A stretch of 64,000 bases of DNA from Stenotrophomonas sp. BIO128-Bstrain (lineage in GTDB: Bacteria > Pseudomonadota > Gammaproteobacteria > Xanthomonadales > Xanthomonadaceae): assembly GCF_030128875.1 (NCBI RefSeq), contig NZ_CP124620.1:3855001-3919000 (forward strand). Direction: 5' to 3'. The notes beneath the pieces are model-generated. The model was not told the origin of the DNA, did no database searches, and saw only the letters and a list, made by a program, of their open reading frames with translations. The first letter of the stretch is position 1, and each line of letters opens with the position of its first letter. Made by a program: the position numbers and the translations under genes. Shown piece after piece: positions 10,754-21,120 of the stretch.

Positions 10754-11695
10754 TTACCCGGCTTTGCGCGCGGGCGCGCGCTTGGTGGTCTTCTTGGCCG
10801 CTTTGCCCGCAGTCTTGGTCGCCTTTTTGGCCGCAGTGGGTTTGGCGACCTTCGCCGTGGCCTTCTTCGCCGCTGACTTTTTGGCGGCCGGCGTGCGCTT
10901 CTTGGCATCCAGGCTCTTCTGCAGCAACGACATGAAGTCGACCACGTTGGTCGCATCGTCCTCGCGCGGGGCCGGCTCTTCCTCCACCTTGGTGGTGCCA
11001 CCCTTGGCCTTGATCCGCTTTTTCAGCAGCGTGTGCAGGCGCTCGCGGAATTCATCGTGGTACTCATCCGGCTTCCATTCGCCGGACATGGAGGCGATCA
11101 ACTGCTCGGCCATCGCCGTTTCCTTGCTGTTGATGCGGTACTCGGCGAGGCTGCCGCTGGGCAGCTTGTACTCGTCCGGGTCGACCAGTTCCTGTGGATA
11201 ACGCAGGATCATCAGCACCAGTGCATCGCCGTGCGGCATCACCGCGCACAGGTATTCGCGCGTACGCACCACCACCCGTGCGATGCCGACTTTGCCGGTG
11301 CTGCGCAACGTTTCGCGCAGCAGCACGTAGCCTTTCTCGGCTTTCTTGGCGGGCACCAGCAGGTAGGGCTTCTCGTAGTACCGCGGATCGATGGTGGCGG
11401 CGTCGACGAAGGTCTCCACCTCGACCGCCTCATGGCTTTGCGGCGCGGCCGAGCGGATGTCGTCTTCCTCCAGCACGACATAGCTGCCCTTGTCGTACTC
11501 GTAGGCTTTGACGATCTCTTTCCACGGCACTTCTTCACCGGTATCGGCGTTGACCCGTTCGAAGCGGATCGGCTTGCGGTCGCGCGAATCCAGCATGCGG
11601 AAGTGCAGGTCGACATTGCGTTCGCCGGACATCAGCGACACCGGGACATTGAGCAGCCCGAATGACAGCGTGCCGGTCCAGATCGGTCGGGCCAT
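10754..11695 (-). CDS. ku: Ku homodimer DNA end-binding protein
   Basis: Bacterial Ku of 313 residues. It encircles DNA ends and recruits LigD. The N-terminus MARPIWTGTLSFGLLNVPV is diagnostic of the family. The core ends near residue 255, followed by a Lys/Ala-rich tail (about 262-313) of the kind that contacts DNA in extended bacterial Ku proteins. The ATG at 11695 has GGAG ten bases upstream. It is the first gene of a ku-ligD operon. Confidence 0.96.
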   Translation of the reverse strand: MARPIWTGTLSFGLLNVPVSLMSGERNVDLHFRMLDSRDRKPIRFERVNADTGEEVPWKEIVKAYEYDKGSYVVLEEDDIRSAAPQSHEAVEVETFVDAATIDPRYYEKPYLLVPAKKAEKGYVLLRETLRSTGKVGIARVVVRTREYLCAVMPHGDALVLMILRYPQELVDPDEYKLPSGSLAEYRINSKETAMAEQLIASMSGEWKPDEYHDEFRERLHTLLKKRIKAKGGTTKVEEEPAPREDDATNVVDFMSLLQKSLDAKKRTPAAKKSAAKKATAKVAKPTAAKKATKTAGKAAKKTTKRAPARKAG

Positions 11696-11748
11696 GGTGG
11701 CGCCACTCCAACACTACAGGGAGGGCAGCTGTACCGCGGCGCACGTGA

Positions 11749-12675
<927 letters not shown>

Positions 12676-12685
12676 GCCGCTCCGA

Positions 12686-14812
12686 TCAGGGCGCCCACTG
12701 CCACTGCAGGCCCACGTTGTAGCGACGATCCGGGCCGGGCTCGAAGAAGCGCTGGTTGCCATCGTTGACGATCACCGAGCCGATGTAGCGCTGGTCCAGC
12801 GCGTTGTCGATCCGCGCGAAGGCACGCAGCGTGCCCTGCGCGGTGGTCCAGCGCCGTGACATTTCCAGGTTGAGCAGCGCGTAGCCCGGCGCGCGTTCCG
12901 TGGCCAGATCGTTCACCACGGTATCGCTGGAGGCCACCACCTCGCCCGCCCACTGCCACGGGCCCGGTCGGTACTGCACCCGCGCGTTCCACTGCTGACT
13001 GGGCACGCCGGGCAGGCGTGACCCGGCCGCAACCGTGTTGCAGCCGCTGGCCGCGCACAGCGCATACGGGTCGCGCACGGTGGCCTCGATCCAGGTGTAG
13101 GCCAGCGATAGATCCGCCTGCGTACCCAGCGGCTGTACATAGCTGGCTTCCGCGCCCTGGCGGCGGGTCCGGCCGATGTTGCGGTAGGTGCTGCGGCCGC
13201 CGCTGTTGCTCGCCACCGCCAGCTCGTCATCGGTATCGGCGCGGAACAGCGCAGCCTCGACCTGTGCGCCACTCTGGCCGTGCCACTTGCTGCCCACTTC
13301 CAGGTTGCGGCTGCGGGCCGCCGAGAGATCCAGCGCCAGCCCGGCCTGGCCATCGGCGCGGTAGCCCAGCTCGTTGAAGGTCGGGGTCTCGAAGCCACGC
13401 CCGGCCGAGGCATACAGCCGCCACGCATCGCTGGCGCGGAACACCACGCCGGCCACCGGGGTGGTCGCTTCGTAGCGACGCGACCCGCTGTCGTCGGGAT
13501 TGCCGGCGGTGATGTAGTGGTCGTTGGAGCGGAAGCGGACGGTGCTGTGGCGCATACCAAGCAACAGCGACCAGCGCGGCGCCCACTGCCACCACGCCTG
13601 CGCGAACTGGTCCAGGTTCTCGACCCGGTCGCTCTGGTCACGGCGCAGGCGGCCCTTGATGCCCACCTGATCACCCACGAAGTTCTCGTAACCGCGGCGA
13701 TCCTGCTGCTGACGGTCGGCATTGGCGCCGATCACCACGTCCAGCGGGCGTCCGGCCCAGTCGCCGTGCCAGGCCCAGCGCGCGTCGAGTCCACCGTAAT
13801 CGCCGTCCAGATCGATCACCCCGCCGGCATGCAGCGGGTTGGCCTGCGGCCCCGGCGGGATCGCCAGGTACTGCTCCACGCTGCGCTGGCCGGCGTAGCC
13901 CATCGCACGCCAGGTCTGCGCCCCTTCGGTGCGGGTGAAGACCAGCCCGGCCTGGGCCTGGCGCACGGATTTGCGGGTGTTGTACTGGGTGGCCACCGCG
14001 GTGGCCTGGCGCGGGTTCTCGCGCACCTGGGCGCGGGTCAGGCCGAGTGGATCCTGCGCGTCGGGCGCATCGAAGTAGTTCAGCACCAGATCCAGCTGGC
14101 CGCCGCCGACATCCGTACCCAAGCGGGCGTTGACCGATTCGCGCCGGGCCTGGCTGTGGTCGCGCCAGCCATCGGTGCGGAAGTGGTTGGCGGCCACGTT
14201 GTAGCGGATCGGGCCCTGCACGCCACGCAGCTGGGCGCCGGCGCTGACAGTGTTGTCGCTGCCGGTATCCAGCCGCAGGCGCCACGGGTCGCCTTCGGCA
14301 CCGTCCGCGCTCCACACCTGGACCACGCCACCGGAGGAGTTGCCGTACAGCGCCGAGAACGGCCCGCGCAGCACCTCCACGCGCTGCGCCGAGAGCAGGC
14401 TGGCGTGGGAGAGCTGGCCCTGGCCGTCGGGCATGGTGGCCGGCACACCGTCCACCAGCACGCGCACGCCGCGCACGCCGAAGGTCGAACGCGCGCCGAA
14501 GCCGCGGATCGAGAGCTGGGTGTCCTGCGCGTAGTTCTGACGATCGCGTGCGACCACCCCGGGGATGCCGTTGAGCGCCTCGGAGAGCTGGGCCAGCGGG
14601 CCGGTACGGTCTTCATCCACCCAGACCGTGGTCAGCGAGGCGGGCAGGTCGATATCGGCCACCTGCGCCACGCGCGCAGCCTGGACCTGGACCGTGGGCA
14701 GCCGCTCGATCGGGGCGGTGGGAGCGGGGGTGTTCTGGGCCTGCGCCAGCGACGGCAGCAACACGGCCGAGGCCAGCGCACAATGGCGGGCCAGCGGGGT
14801 AAGACGGAGCAT
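12686..14812 (-). CDS. TonB-dependent outer-membrane receptor (siderophore/metal type)
   Basis: A 708-residue receptor with a signal peptide (MLRLTPLARHCALASAVLLP...LAQAQ), a plug domain (QLSEALNGIPGVVARDR, LSIRGFGARSTFGVRGVRV, VEVLRGPFSALYGNSSGGVV) and a 22-stranded barrel ending in the aromatic-rich RRYNVGLQWQWAP. The motif set resembles FecA/PupB-like siderophore receptors rather than the sugar receptor at the window start. I chose the ATG at 14812 because it starts the signal peptide; a GTG at 14848 would add 12 residues. The ligand is unknown. The TonB-ExbBD system 10 kb away would energise it. Confidence 0.9.
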   Translation of the reverse strand: MLRLTPLARHCALASAVLLPSLAQAQNTPAPTAPIERLPTVQVQAARVAQVADIDLPASLTTVWVDEDRTGPLAQLSEALNGIPGVVARDRQNYAQDTQLSIRGFGARSTFGVRGVRVLVDGVPATMPDGQGQLSHASLLSAQRVEVLRGPFSALYGNSSGGVVQVWSADGAEGDPWRLRLDTGSDNTVSAGAQLRGVQGPIRYNVAANHFRTDGWRDHSQARRESVNARLGTDVGGGQLDLVLNYFDAPDAQDPLGLTRAQVRENPRQATAVATQYNTRKSVRQAQAGLVFTRTEGAQTWRAMGYAGQRSVEQYLAIPPGPQANPLHAGGVIDLDGDYGGLDARWAWHGDWAGRPLDVVIGANADRQQQDRRGYENFVGDQVGIKGRLRRDQSDRVENLDQFAQAWWQWAPRWSLLLGMRHSTVRFRSNDHYITAGNPDDSGSRRYEATTPVAGVVFRASDAWRLYASAGRGFETPTFNELGYRADGQAGLALDLSAARSRNLEVGSKWHGQSGAQVEAALFRADTDDELAVASNSGGRSTYRNIGRTRRQGAEASYVQPLGTQADLSLAYTWIEATVRDPYALCAASGCNTVAAGSRLPGVPSQQWNARVQYRPGPWQWAGEVVASSDTVVNDLATERAPGYALLNLEMSRRWTTAQGTLRAFARIDNALDQRYIGSVIVNDGNQRFFEPGPDRRYNVGLQWQWAP

Positions 14813-14976
14813 GCGGGGCGGGATCCTCGGTAAATGGGCGTGCCGCACGCCATGGTACGGAAGATGACGTGACGACGGCCTCGGCGCCCTTGGCAGGGCT
14901 TTGTTACGATGGGTCGGTTTTGGCTGATTCTGCCGCCAATCCTGCGTCGCGCCACCCTCCCCCTTCCGTCATCCGA

Positions 14977-16191
14977 ATGAGTACCGCCGTGTCCTTCTTT
15001 GCAAATGTGGAACTGGTCCCAGGCGACCCGATCCTGGGCCTGACCGAGGCTTACAACGCCGACAGCCGTCCGACCAAGGTCAACCTGGGCGTGGGCATCT
15101 ATTACGACGAGAGCGGCCGCATCCCGCTGCTCCGCGCCGTGAACAGGATCGAACAGCAGCTGGCCAATGACGCCAAACCGCGCGGCTACCTGCCGATCGA
15201 CGGCCTGCCGGCCTACAACCAGGCCACCCGCGAGCTGGTCTTCGGCAAGGATTCGCCGCTGCTGGCCGCTGGCCGCGTGGCCACCTCGCAGACCATCGGC
15301 GGCAGCGGTGCGCTGCGCGTCGGCGCGGACCTGCTGCACAAGCTGCTGCCGCACGCCACCATCGCCATCAGCAACCCGAGCTGGGAAAACCATCGCGCGG
15401 TGTTCGGCGCGGCCGGCTTCGACGTGGTCGATTACACCTACTTCGATGCCGCCACCCATGGCGTGGACTTCGACGGCATGCTGGCCGACCTCGGCAAGCT
15501 GCAGCCGGGCACCGTGGTGCTGCTGCACGCGTGCTGCCACAACCCGACCGGTGCCGACCTCACCGTCGCGCAGTGGAAGCAGGTGGCCGAGCTGCTGAAG
15601 GACCGCCAGCTGTTCCCGTTCATCGACATGGCCTACCAGGGCTTCGACAAGGGCATCAGCGAAGATGGCGCCGCCGTGCGCATCATCGCCGAGGCCGGCA
15701 TCGACAGCTTCGTGGTCGCCAACTCGTACTCCAAGTCGTTCTCGCTGTATGGCGAGCGCATTGGCGCGCTGTCGGTGGTCGCCCCGGATGCGAACGCGGC
15801 CAAGGCGGTGCAGTCGCAGGTCAAGCGCATCATCCGCACGATCTACTCCAGCCCGTCCAACCATGGCGCGGCGCTGGTGGCCGGCGTGCTCAACAGCGTC
15901 GAGCTGCGCCAGCTGTGGGAAGCGGAACTGACCGAGATGCGTGAGCGCATCCATGCCCTGCGCCATGGCCTGGTGGAGAACCTGGTCGCCGCCGGCGCAC
16001 CGGAGTACGCCTTCATCAACGACCAGGCCGGCATGTTCTCGTACTCAGGCCTGAGCCGCGCCCAGGTGGACCGCCTGCGCGACGAGTTCGCGATCTACGC
16101 GGTGGGCACCGGCCGCATCTGCGTGGCCGCACTGAACCAGGGCAACCTGGAGTACGTGGCCAAGGCCGTGGCGACCGTCAGCAAGGGCTGA
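14977..16191 (+). CDS. Aromatic amino acid / aspartate aminotransferase
   Basis: PLP-dependent class I transaminase that moves the amino group between aspartate or aromatic amino acids and 2-oxoglutarate. The protein has 404 residues: MSTAVSFFANVELVPGDPIL at the N-terminus, Asn189-Pro190 in CCHNPTG, Asp217 in FIDMAYQG, and the Schiff-base Lys253 in NSYSKSFSLYGER. These match the TyrB/AspC group. It is a single gene closed by a strong terminator. Confidence 0.93.
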   Translation: MSTAVSFFANVELVPGDPILGLTEAYNADSRPTKVNLGVGIYYDESGRIPLLRAVNRIEQQLANDAKPRGYLPIDGLPAYNQATRELVFGKDSPLLAAGRVATSQTIGGSGALRVGADLLHKLLPHATIAISNPSWENHRAVFGAAGFDVVDYTYFDAATHGVDFDGMLADLGKLQPGTVVLLHACCHNPTGADLTVAQWKQVAELLKDRQLFPFIDMAYQGFDKGISEDGAAVRIIAEAGIDSFVVANSYSKSFSLYGERIGALSVVAPDANAAKAVQSQVKRIIRTIYSSPSNHGAALVAGVLNSVELRQLWEAELTEMRERIHALRHGLVENLVAAGAPEYAFINDQAGMFSYSGLSRAQVDRLRDEFAIYAVGTGRICVAALNQGNLEYVAKAVATVSKG

Positions 16192-16214
16192 GCGGCATCG
16201 CCCCCGTGAGGAAG

Positions 16215-16240
16215 AACGGCCGCCCTGTGCGGCCGTTTTT
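16215..16240 (+). terminator. Rho-independent terminator after the aminotransferase gene
   Basis: A 9-bp stem AACGGCCGC/GCGGCCGTT with a 5-base loop is followed by a T run, 23 bases after the stop codon. Confidence 0.85.
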
Positions 16241-16358
16241 CTTTGCCGCGCCGGCAGCGCGTTGCGCGCGGTGGGAACGGTTACGGCGGCCCGCGCCTCG
16301 TAATGGCTCCGGGGAAGGGCGACAATAGGCGCTTCCCCTTTGAAGGCCGCCTGATTCC

Positions 16359-17375
16359 ATGTCCCAGACGTCGCTGACCCGCTATCTGATCGAAGAGCAA
16401 CATGCCGGCCGCATCAACGCCGATCTGCGCCAGCTGATCGCTGTCGTTGCCCGCGCCTGCACCAGCATCTCCATCGCGGTCAGCAAGGGCGCGCTGGGCG
16501 GTGTGCTGGGCGAAGCCGGCACTGGCAACGTGCAGGGCGAAGCGCAGAAGAAGCTGGACGTGATCAGCAACGAGATCCTGCTGGAAGCCAATGCCTGGGG
16601 CGGCCACCTCGCGGCCTGCGCCTCGGAAGAAATGGATCATTGCCAGCCGGTGCCGGACACCTACCCGCGCGGTGACTTCCTGCTGCTGTTCGATCCCCTC
16701 GATGGCAGCTCCAACATCGACGTCAACGTCTCGGTCGGCACCATCTTCTCGGTGCTGCGCTGCCCGCCGGGCACCGAACAGCCCAACGATGCCAGCTTCC
16801 TGCAGCCGGGCACCGCGCAGGTCGCGGCCGGCTACTGCATCTACGGGCCGAGCACGCAGATGGTGCTCACCGTCGGCCACGGCACGCACGCCTTCACCCT
16901 GGACCGCGAGAAGGGCGAGTTCGTGCTGACCACGCCGGACATGCAGATCCCGGCGGACACCCAGGAATTCGCGATCAACATGTCCAACCAGCGGCATTGG
17001 GAAACCCCGATGCAGGGCTACGTGCAGGACCTGCTGGCCGGCAAGGAAGGCGCGCGCGGCAAGAACTTCAACATGCGCTGGATCGCCAGCATGGTCGCCG
17101 ACGTGCATCGCATCCTGACCCGCGGCGGCATCTTCATCTACCCGTGGGACACGAAGGATCCCTCCAAAGCCGGCAAGCTGCGCCTGATGTACGAAGCCAA
17201 CCCGATGGGCCTGCTGGTCGAACAGGCAGGCGGCGCTGCCACCACCGGGCGCGAGCGCATTCTCGAGATCCAGCCCGATCAGCTGCACCAGCGCGTGCCG
17301 GTGTTCCTCGGCTCGCGCAATGAAGTGGAAGAAGCCACCCGTTACCACCGCGAACACGACAGCGCGGCAGGGTGA
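16359..17375 (+). CDS. fbp: Fructose-1,6-bisphosphatase, class I
   Basis: Hydrolyses fructose 1,6-bisphosphate in gluconeogenesis. The 338-residue protein has the class I metal-binding region [20 protein letters not shown] (about 110-130), the [14 protein letters not shown] segment and the GGIFIYPWD motif. Length and start ([14 protein letters not shown]) match the family. It appears monocistronic. Confidence 0.96.
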   Translation: MSQTSLTRYLIEEQHAGRINADLRQLIAVVARACTSISIAVSKGALGGVLGEAGTGNVQGEAQKKLDVISNEILLEANAWGGHLAACASEEMDHCQPVPDTYPRGDFLLLFDPLDGSSNIDVNVSVGTIFSVLRCPPGTEQPNDASFLQPGTAQVAAGYCIYGPSTQMVLTVGHGTHAFTLDREKGEFVLTTPDMQIPADTQEFAINMSNQRHWETPMQGYVQDLLAGKEGARGKNFNMRWIASMVADVHRILTRGGIFIYPWDTKDPSKAGKLRLMYEANPMGLLVEQAGGAATTGRERILEIQPDQLHQRVPVFLGSRNEVEEATRYHREHDSAAG

Positions 17376-17484
17376 TTTCCTACGCAGGGCTGGCCGCCTG
17401 GTCAGCCCTGTTGCTACGTGGCAACGGCGTGACATCGGCCACGGCAGCGGTCACCATCGGCCATTCGTGCCCACGGATGACCCC

Positions 17485-18195
17485 ATGACTGCCGACGCGC
17501 CGCTCGATTTCATCGAAGTAATCCACAACGCCGTCCCCAACGAGGTCTGCGCGGCCCTGCAGGCCCAGATGCGATCCAGTGCGCAGTTGCAGCCGGGCGA
17601 AGTGGGCAGCGGTGTGTTCCCGGAACTCAAGCACAGCAAGGATCTTCGCATCAGCGGGCGCCCCGAGTGGCGGCAGGCCGAAGCGCTGCTGCAGCAAGCG
17701 GTTTTCAAGGGTTTGCTGACTTATCTACGCCGTTATCCACAGGCCCTGATCTCGCCATTGATGTTGCAGATCCAGGACAGCCAGGGCCAACCGCGCCGGT
17801 TGGCGGCCGAGGACTTCCCCGACATGGACGACGCCACGCTGTCCGACCTGGCCCGCACCTGCCTGCGGCCCGGTGCCATCAATCTGCAATGGTATGCAGC
17901 GGGCGAGGGCGGCTATCCGTACTGGCACTGCGAGCTGTATCCACGCGATCCGGCCGGCGAAACGCTGCACCGCCATCTGCTGTGGACGCTCTACCTCAAT
18001 GACGATTTCGGCGCCGGCGAAACCGAGTTCCTGTTCCAGGGCCGCAAGGTCGCGCCGCGCACGGGCAGCCTGTTGATCGCACCGACGGCGTTTACCCACA
18101 CGCACCGGGGCAACCGGCCGCAGGGTGGGGACAAGTTCATTGCAACGAGCTGGGTTCTTTTCCAGAGTGCGCAGAAATTGTTTGGTGGGAATTGA
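17485..18195 (+). CDS. 2-oxoglutarate-Fe(II) dependent oxygenase superfamily protein
   Basis: A 236-residue protein with the double-stranded beta-helix signature. Probable iron ligands are His148 and Glu150 (YWHCELY, an H-x-E variant of H-x-D) and a histidine at 205 or 207 (FTHTHRGN). A basic residue near 217 (GDKFIATSW) could hold 2-oxoglutarate. I cannot name the substrate. The start at 17485 is the first in-frame ATG of the globular part. It is convergent, stop against stop (TGA|TCA), with the next gene. Confidence 0.8.
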   Translation: MTADAPLDFIEVIHNAVPNEVCAALQAQMRSSAQLQPGEVGSGVFPELKHSKDLRISGRPEWRQAEALLQQAVFKGLLTYLRRYPQALISPLMLQIQDSQGQPRRLAAEDFPDMDDATLSDLARTCLRPGAINLQWYAAGEGGYPYWHCELYPRDPAGETLHRHLLWTLYLNDDFGAGETEFLFQGRKVAPRTGSLLIAPTAFTHTHRGNRPQGGDKFIATSWVLFQSAQKLFGGN

Positions 18196-18561
18196 TCAGC
18201 GCGCCAACACCAGCAACACAGCACCGGCAACAACCACCACCGCCAGCACCATCACCGTGATCAGCACATTGCGCCCGGTGCGCTTCGCCTTGGCCTTCAA
18301 CCCGGCCAGCACGTCCAGATCGAGATAGAGACGATCACTGCCCGCGTCGCGGATGACGCCGTTGTCGCGGTAGTACTTCAGTGGCGCGTGGAGTGCAGGG
18401 TCGATGCTGTCCGCCGCGATCGCGCTCTGCGGCGACAGCGCCTGATGGCCGGTAAAGTGTGCGATCAACGCGTCGCGCTGCTGCTGCACCGCTGCGGTGA
18501 TGGCGGCATTGATCGCGATGTTGGCCGCGTTCGACGCGGCCGAGGTGGCTGCCGATGACAT
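18196..18561 (-). CDS. Hypothetical protein with C-terminal membrane anchor
   Basis: A 121-residue protein. The N-terminal 30 residues are an Ala/Asn-rich amphipathic helix, the middle is hydrophilic (LHAPLKYYRDNGVIRDAGSDRLY), and residues 98-120 (VLITVMVLAVVVVAGAVLLVLA) form one membrane helix at the extreme C-terminus, a tail-anchored arrangement. No family is recognised. Confidence 0.65.
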   Translation of the reverse strand: MSSAATSAASNAANIAINAAITAAVQQQRDALIAHFTGHQALSPQSAIAADSIDPALHAPLKYYRDNGVIRDAGSDRLYLDLDVLAGLKAKAKRTGRNVLITVMVLAVVVVAGAVLLVLAR

Positions 18562-18665
18562 GTGGTTCCCCCTGGCTATCCGATATGGACGTCAGACCAC
18601 CGCGACGCGGCGCCTTGGCCCGATTGTTGGGCGGGCGCGGCCCAAAGTCCATCGGGGGGCGCTGG

Positions 18666-19763
18666 TTAGAACAGCGAACCCTGGGGCGAGTCGACCCGCG
18701 GCGGCAACGGCCGCAGGAAGCGGGTGCAGTCCAACTTCGGCCAATGGCTGTGCTGCGCATCGAAGCCCAGGCGCTTGCGGGCCAGCTTGAAACGGTTGGA
18801 CAGCAGGTCCGCGTAGACCCCTTCGCCGCGCATGCGCGTGCCGAACTCGCTGTTGTAGTCCTTGCCACCGCGCAGCTGGTTGATGGTGCTCATCACGCGC
18901 GTGGCGCGGTCCGGGTGGTGGGTGTCGAGCCAATCGCGGAACAGCGGCGCCACTTCCAGCGGCAGGCGCAGCAGCACGTAGCCGGCGGTGGAGGCACCGG
19001 CATCGTGGGCTGCCTCGAGCACGGCTTCCAGTTCGGCATCGTTGATCCACGGGATCACCGGCGCGACCATTACCCCGACCGGGATGCCGGCATCGCTCAG
19101 GCGACGCATCGCGCGCAGCCGTGCATGCGGGGCCGAGGCGCGTGGCTCCAGCTTCGCCGACAGGTGCGGGTCCAGCGAGGTCACCGAGAAGTGCACGCTG
19201 ACCAGCTGCTTTTCCGCCAGCGGTGCGAGCAGGTCGATGTCGCGCTCGACCAGCGCATTCTTGGTGATCAGCGAGAACGGGTGCTGCGTTTCGAGCATCA
19301 CCTCGATCAGCTGGCGGGTCAGCTTGAGTTTGCGCTCGATCGGCTGGTAGGCGTCGGTGTTGATGCCCAGCGCGATCGGCTGCGGCACGTAGCCGGGGCG
19401 CGAGAACTCCTTGCGCAGCAGCTGCGGCGCATTGGTCTTGGCGAACAGCTTGGTCTCGAAGTCCAGGCCGGGCGAGAGATTGAGATAGGCGTGCGAGGGC
19501 CGGGCAAAACAGTACGAACAGCCATGCTCGCAACCCCGGTACGGATTGACCGACTGGCTGAAGCCGACGTCCGGCGACTTGTTGCGGCTGATGATGCTGC
19601 GTGCGGTCTCGGCACGGACTTCGGTGCGCAGGCGCGGGGCAGCGAACTCTTCACTCTCGTCCGGCGCCCAGCCGTCGTCCATCGCTTCGCTGACGGTGAC
19701 CTCGAAGCGGCCCGCCAGGTGCGTGCTGGAGCCCCGGCCTTTGATCGCAATACCCATCTTCAA
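18666..19763 (-). CDS. PA0069-type radical SAM protein (spore photoproduct lyase-like)
   Basis: A 365-residue radical SAM enzyme. The 4Fe-4S cysteines are Cys78, Cys82 and Cys85 (RGCEHGCSYCFARP), followed by the SPL-like YLNLSPGLDFETKLFAK and the barrel segment ALGINTDAYQPIER. The PA0069 group is related to spore photoproduct lyase, but its substrate is not established to my knowledge. It could begin at the ATG three codons later (MGIAIKGRG). A perfect palindrome lies 71-91 bases upstream and may control it. Confidence 0.85.
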   Translation of the reverse strand: MKMGIAIKGRGSSTHLAGRFEVTVSEAMDDGWAPDESEEFAAPRLRTEVRAETARSIISRNKSPDVGFSQSVNPYRGCEHGCSYCFARPSHAYLNLSPGLDFETKLFAKTNAPQLLRKEFSRPGYVPQPIALGINTDAYQPIERKLKLTRQLIEVMLETQHPFSLITKNALVERDIDLLAPLAEKQLVSVHFSVTSLDPHLSAKLEPRASAPHARLRAMRRLSDAGIPVGVMVAPVIPWINDAELEAVLEAAHDAGASTAGYVLLRLPLEVAPLFRDWLDTHHPDRATRVMSTINQLRGGKDYNSEFGTRMRGEGVYADLLSNRFKLARKRLGFDAQHSHWPKLDCTRFLRPLPPRVDSPQGSLF

Positions 19764-19834
19764 AGCCTATCGCCCGGATGTCGCAGCGAATGAGACGTCG
19801 TGGCGTCGGAACGGCGGGGATAGGGGATATCCAT

Positions 19835-19854
19835 GGTTAGTAGTATTACTAACC
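19835..19854. promoter_or_regulatory. Perfect 20-bp palindrome upstream of the radical SAM gene
   Basis: GGTTAGTA-GTAT-TACTAACC is an exact dyad and markedly more AT-rich than its surroundings. It fits a homodimeric repressor operator better than a terminator, since no T run follows. The regulator is unknown. Confidence 0.5.
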
Positions 19855-19978
19855 ACAGGGGCAATTGGAAGTGAAACCTGCGCCCGGTAAGGCTCACCGG
19901 GGGTGGGAGCCGATTTGATCCCCTACATTATCCACAGGGCCAGAGCGCGTGCCTCGCCTGCCCCGTCACCGGCGGCTG

Positions 19979-20001
19979 AGCCGACCAACGGTCGGCTCTA
20001 C
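19979..20001 (-). repeat. SMAG-like palindrome with GTAG end
   Basis: Read on the minus strand this is GTAG followed by the AGCCGACC-GTT-GGTCGGCT stem-loop (overlapping AG). It matches the GTAG-headed palindromes known from Stenotrophomonas and shares its core with the copies near 41.2 and 58.5 kb. It lies in the gap between the radical SAM gene and pdxJ. Confidence 0.75.
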
Positions 20002-20043
20002 CTGATGCCGGGCGCCCCTTACGCGGCAGGGCTACGCGCCGCA

Positions 20044-20787
20044 TCACAGCAGCCGCAGATAGCCCTTCACCGTGGCATCCAGCCCGTCATACAGCGCCTC
20101 GCTGATCAGCGCATGTCCGATCGAGACTTCCAGCACGTCCGGCACGGTCCGCAGGAAATCGGCCAGGTTGTCCTGCGACAGGTCATGCCCGGCGTTGACC
20201 CCCAGGCCGGCCGCCTGTGCGCGGCGGGCTGCATCGGCGAACACGGCCAGCATGGCCCTGGCGTCGCCGGCGGCATGCGCCTCGGCGTAGGGGCCGGTGT
20301 AGAGCTCCACGCGGTCAGCACCGATGGCCGCGGCCTGGGCGATGTCGGGGTTGCCCGCATCCACGAACAGACTGACCCGGCAGCCGTACGTCTTCAAATC
20401 GGCGATCAGCGGGCGCAGGCGCTGCGCATCCCGGGCGAAGTCGACGCCGTGGTCGGACGTGAGCTGGCCGTCGCCATCGGGCACCAGGGTGGCCTGGGCG
20501 GGGCGGGTCTGCGCGCACAGCGGCAGCAGCCCGGGGTAACCCTCACGCGGGGGCGCGAACGGGTTGCCCTCGATGTTGAACTCCACCCCGCGCTCGGCCG
20601 TCAGCGCGGACAGGGCCAGCACGTCCTCGGCGTGGATGTGGCGGCGGTCCGGGCGCGGGTGCACGGTGATGCCGTGCGCGCCGGCCTCCAGGCAGGCACG
20701 GGCGGCCTGCAGCACGTCCGGGTCGGTGCCACCGCGCGAGTTGCGCAGGACGGCGATCTTGTTCACGTTGACGCTGAGTTGGGTCAT
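20044..20787 (-). CDS. pdxJ: Pyridoxine 5'-phosphate synthase
   Basis: Last step of de novo vitamin B6 synthesis: condenses 1-deoxyxylulose 5-phosphate with 3-amino-2-oxopropyl phosphate. The 247-residue TIM barrel has the standard N-terminus [20 protein letters not shown], the catalytic-loop region [13 protein letters not shown], the Glu of FNIEGNPF and the phosphate-binding [10 protein letters not shown]. The ATG at 20787 lies four bases past the stop of the small membrane-protein gene, so the two are coupled. The gene is also near the TonB cluster in Xanthomonas. Confidence 0.95.
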   Translation of the reverse strand: MTQLSVNVNKIAVLRNSRGGTDPDVLQAARACLEAGAHGITVHPRPDRRHIHAEDVLALSALTAERGVEFNIEGNPFAPPREGYPGLLPLCAQTRPAQATLVPDGDGQLTSDHGVDFARDAQRLRPLIADLKTYGCRVSLFVDAGNPDIAQAAAIGADRVELYTGPYAEAHAAGDARAMLAVFADAARRAQAAGLGVNAGHDLSQDNLADFLRTVPDVLEVSIGHALISEALYDGLDATVKGYLRLL

Positions 20788-20791
20788 GGCA

Positions 20792-21052
20792 CTACGAGGG
20801 GTCGGACTCACCCTGAGCGGTCGGGGTGCGCGCCTGGAGGGCGAGCTCCCGCAGCCGACGGAGTTCGTTGGGATCGGTGATGGCCGCGCGGGTGGGCTGC
20901 ACGTCACCGAAGCGGGCCACGTAAAGGCCGCGGACCCACGCCAGCAGGAACACCAGGGTGCCCAGCAGCGACAGCGCCATCAGCCCCATGTGGGGGGTCT
21001 TGAGCGCCATGCCGAAACAGGCCAGCGCGAACAGCAGGAACAGCCAGTACAT
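20792..21052 (-). CDS. Small inner-membrane protein, unknown function
   Basis: An 86-residue protein with two N-terminal membrane helices ([17 protein letters not shown] and [21 protein letters not shown]) and a hydrophilic C-terminal tail ([16 protein letters not shown]...). GGGGAGAACGAC precedes the ATG at 21052, a strong ribosome site. It is packed between cls and pdxJ on the same strand. Confidence 0.75.
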   Translation of the reverse strand: MYWLFLLFALACFGMALKTPHMGLMALSLLGTLVFLLAWVRGLYVARFGDVQPTRAAITDPNELRRLRELALQARTPTAQGESDPS

Positions 21053-21120
21053 GTCGTTCTCCCCGATTGACCGGGCCAGTGTAGCGCTGGCGCCGGGTGC
21101 GGTTCCACGGGGAGCGGTGG

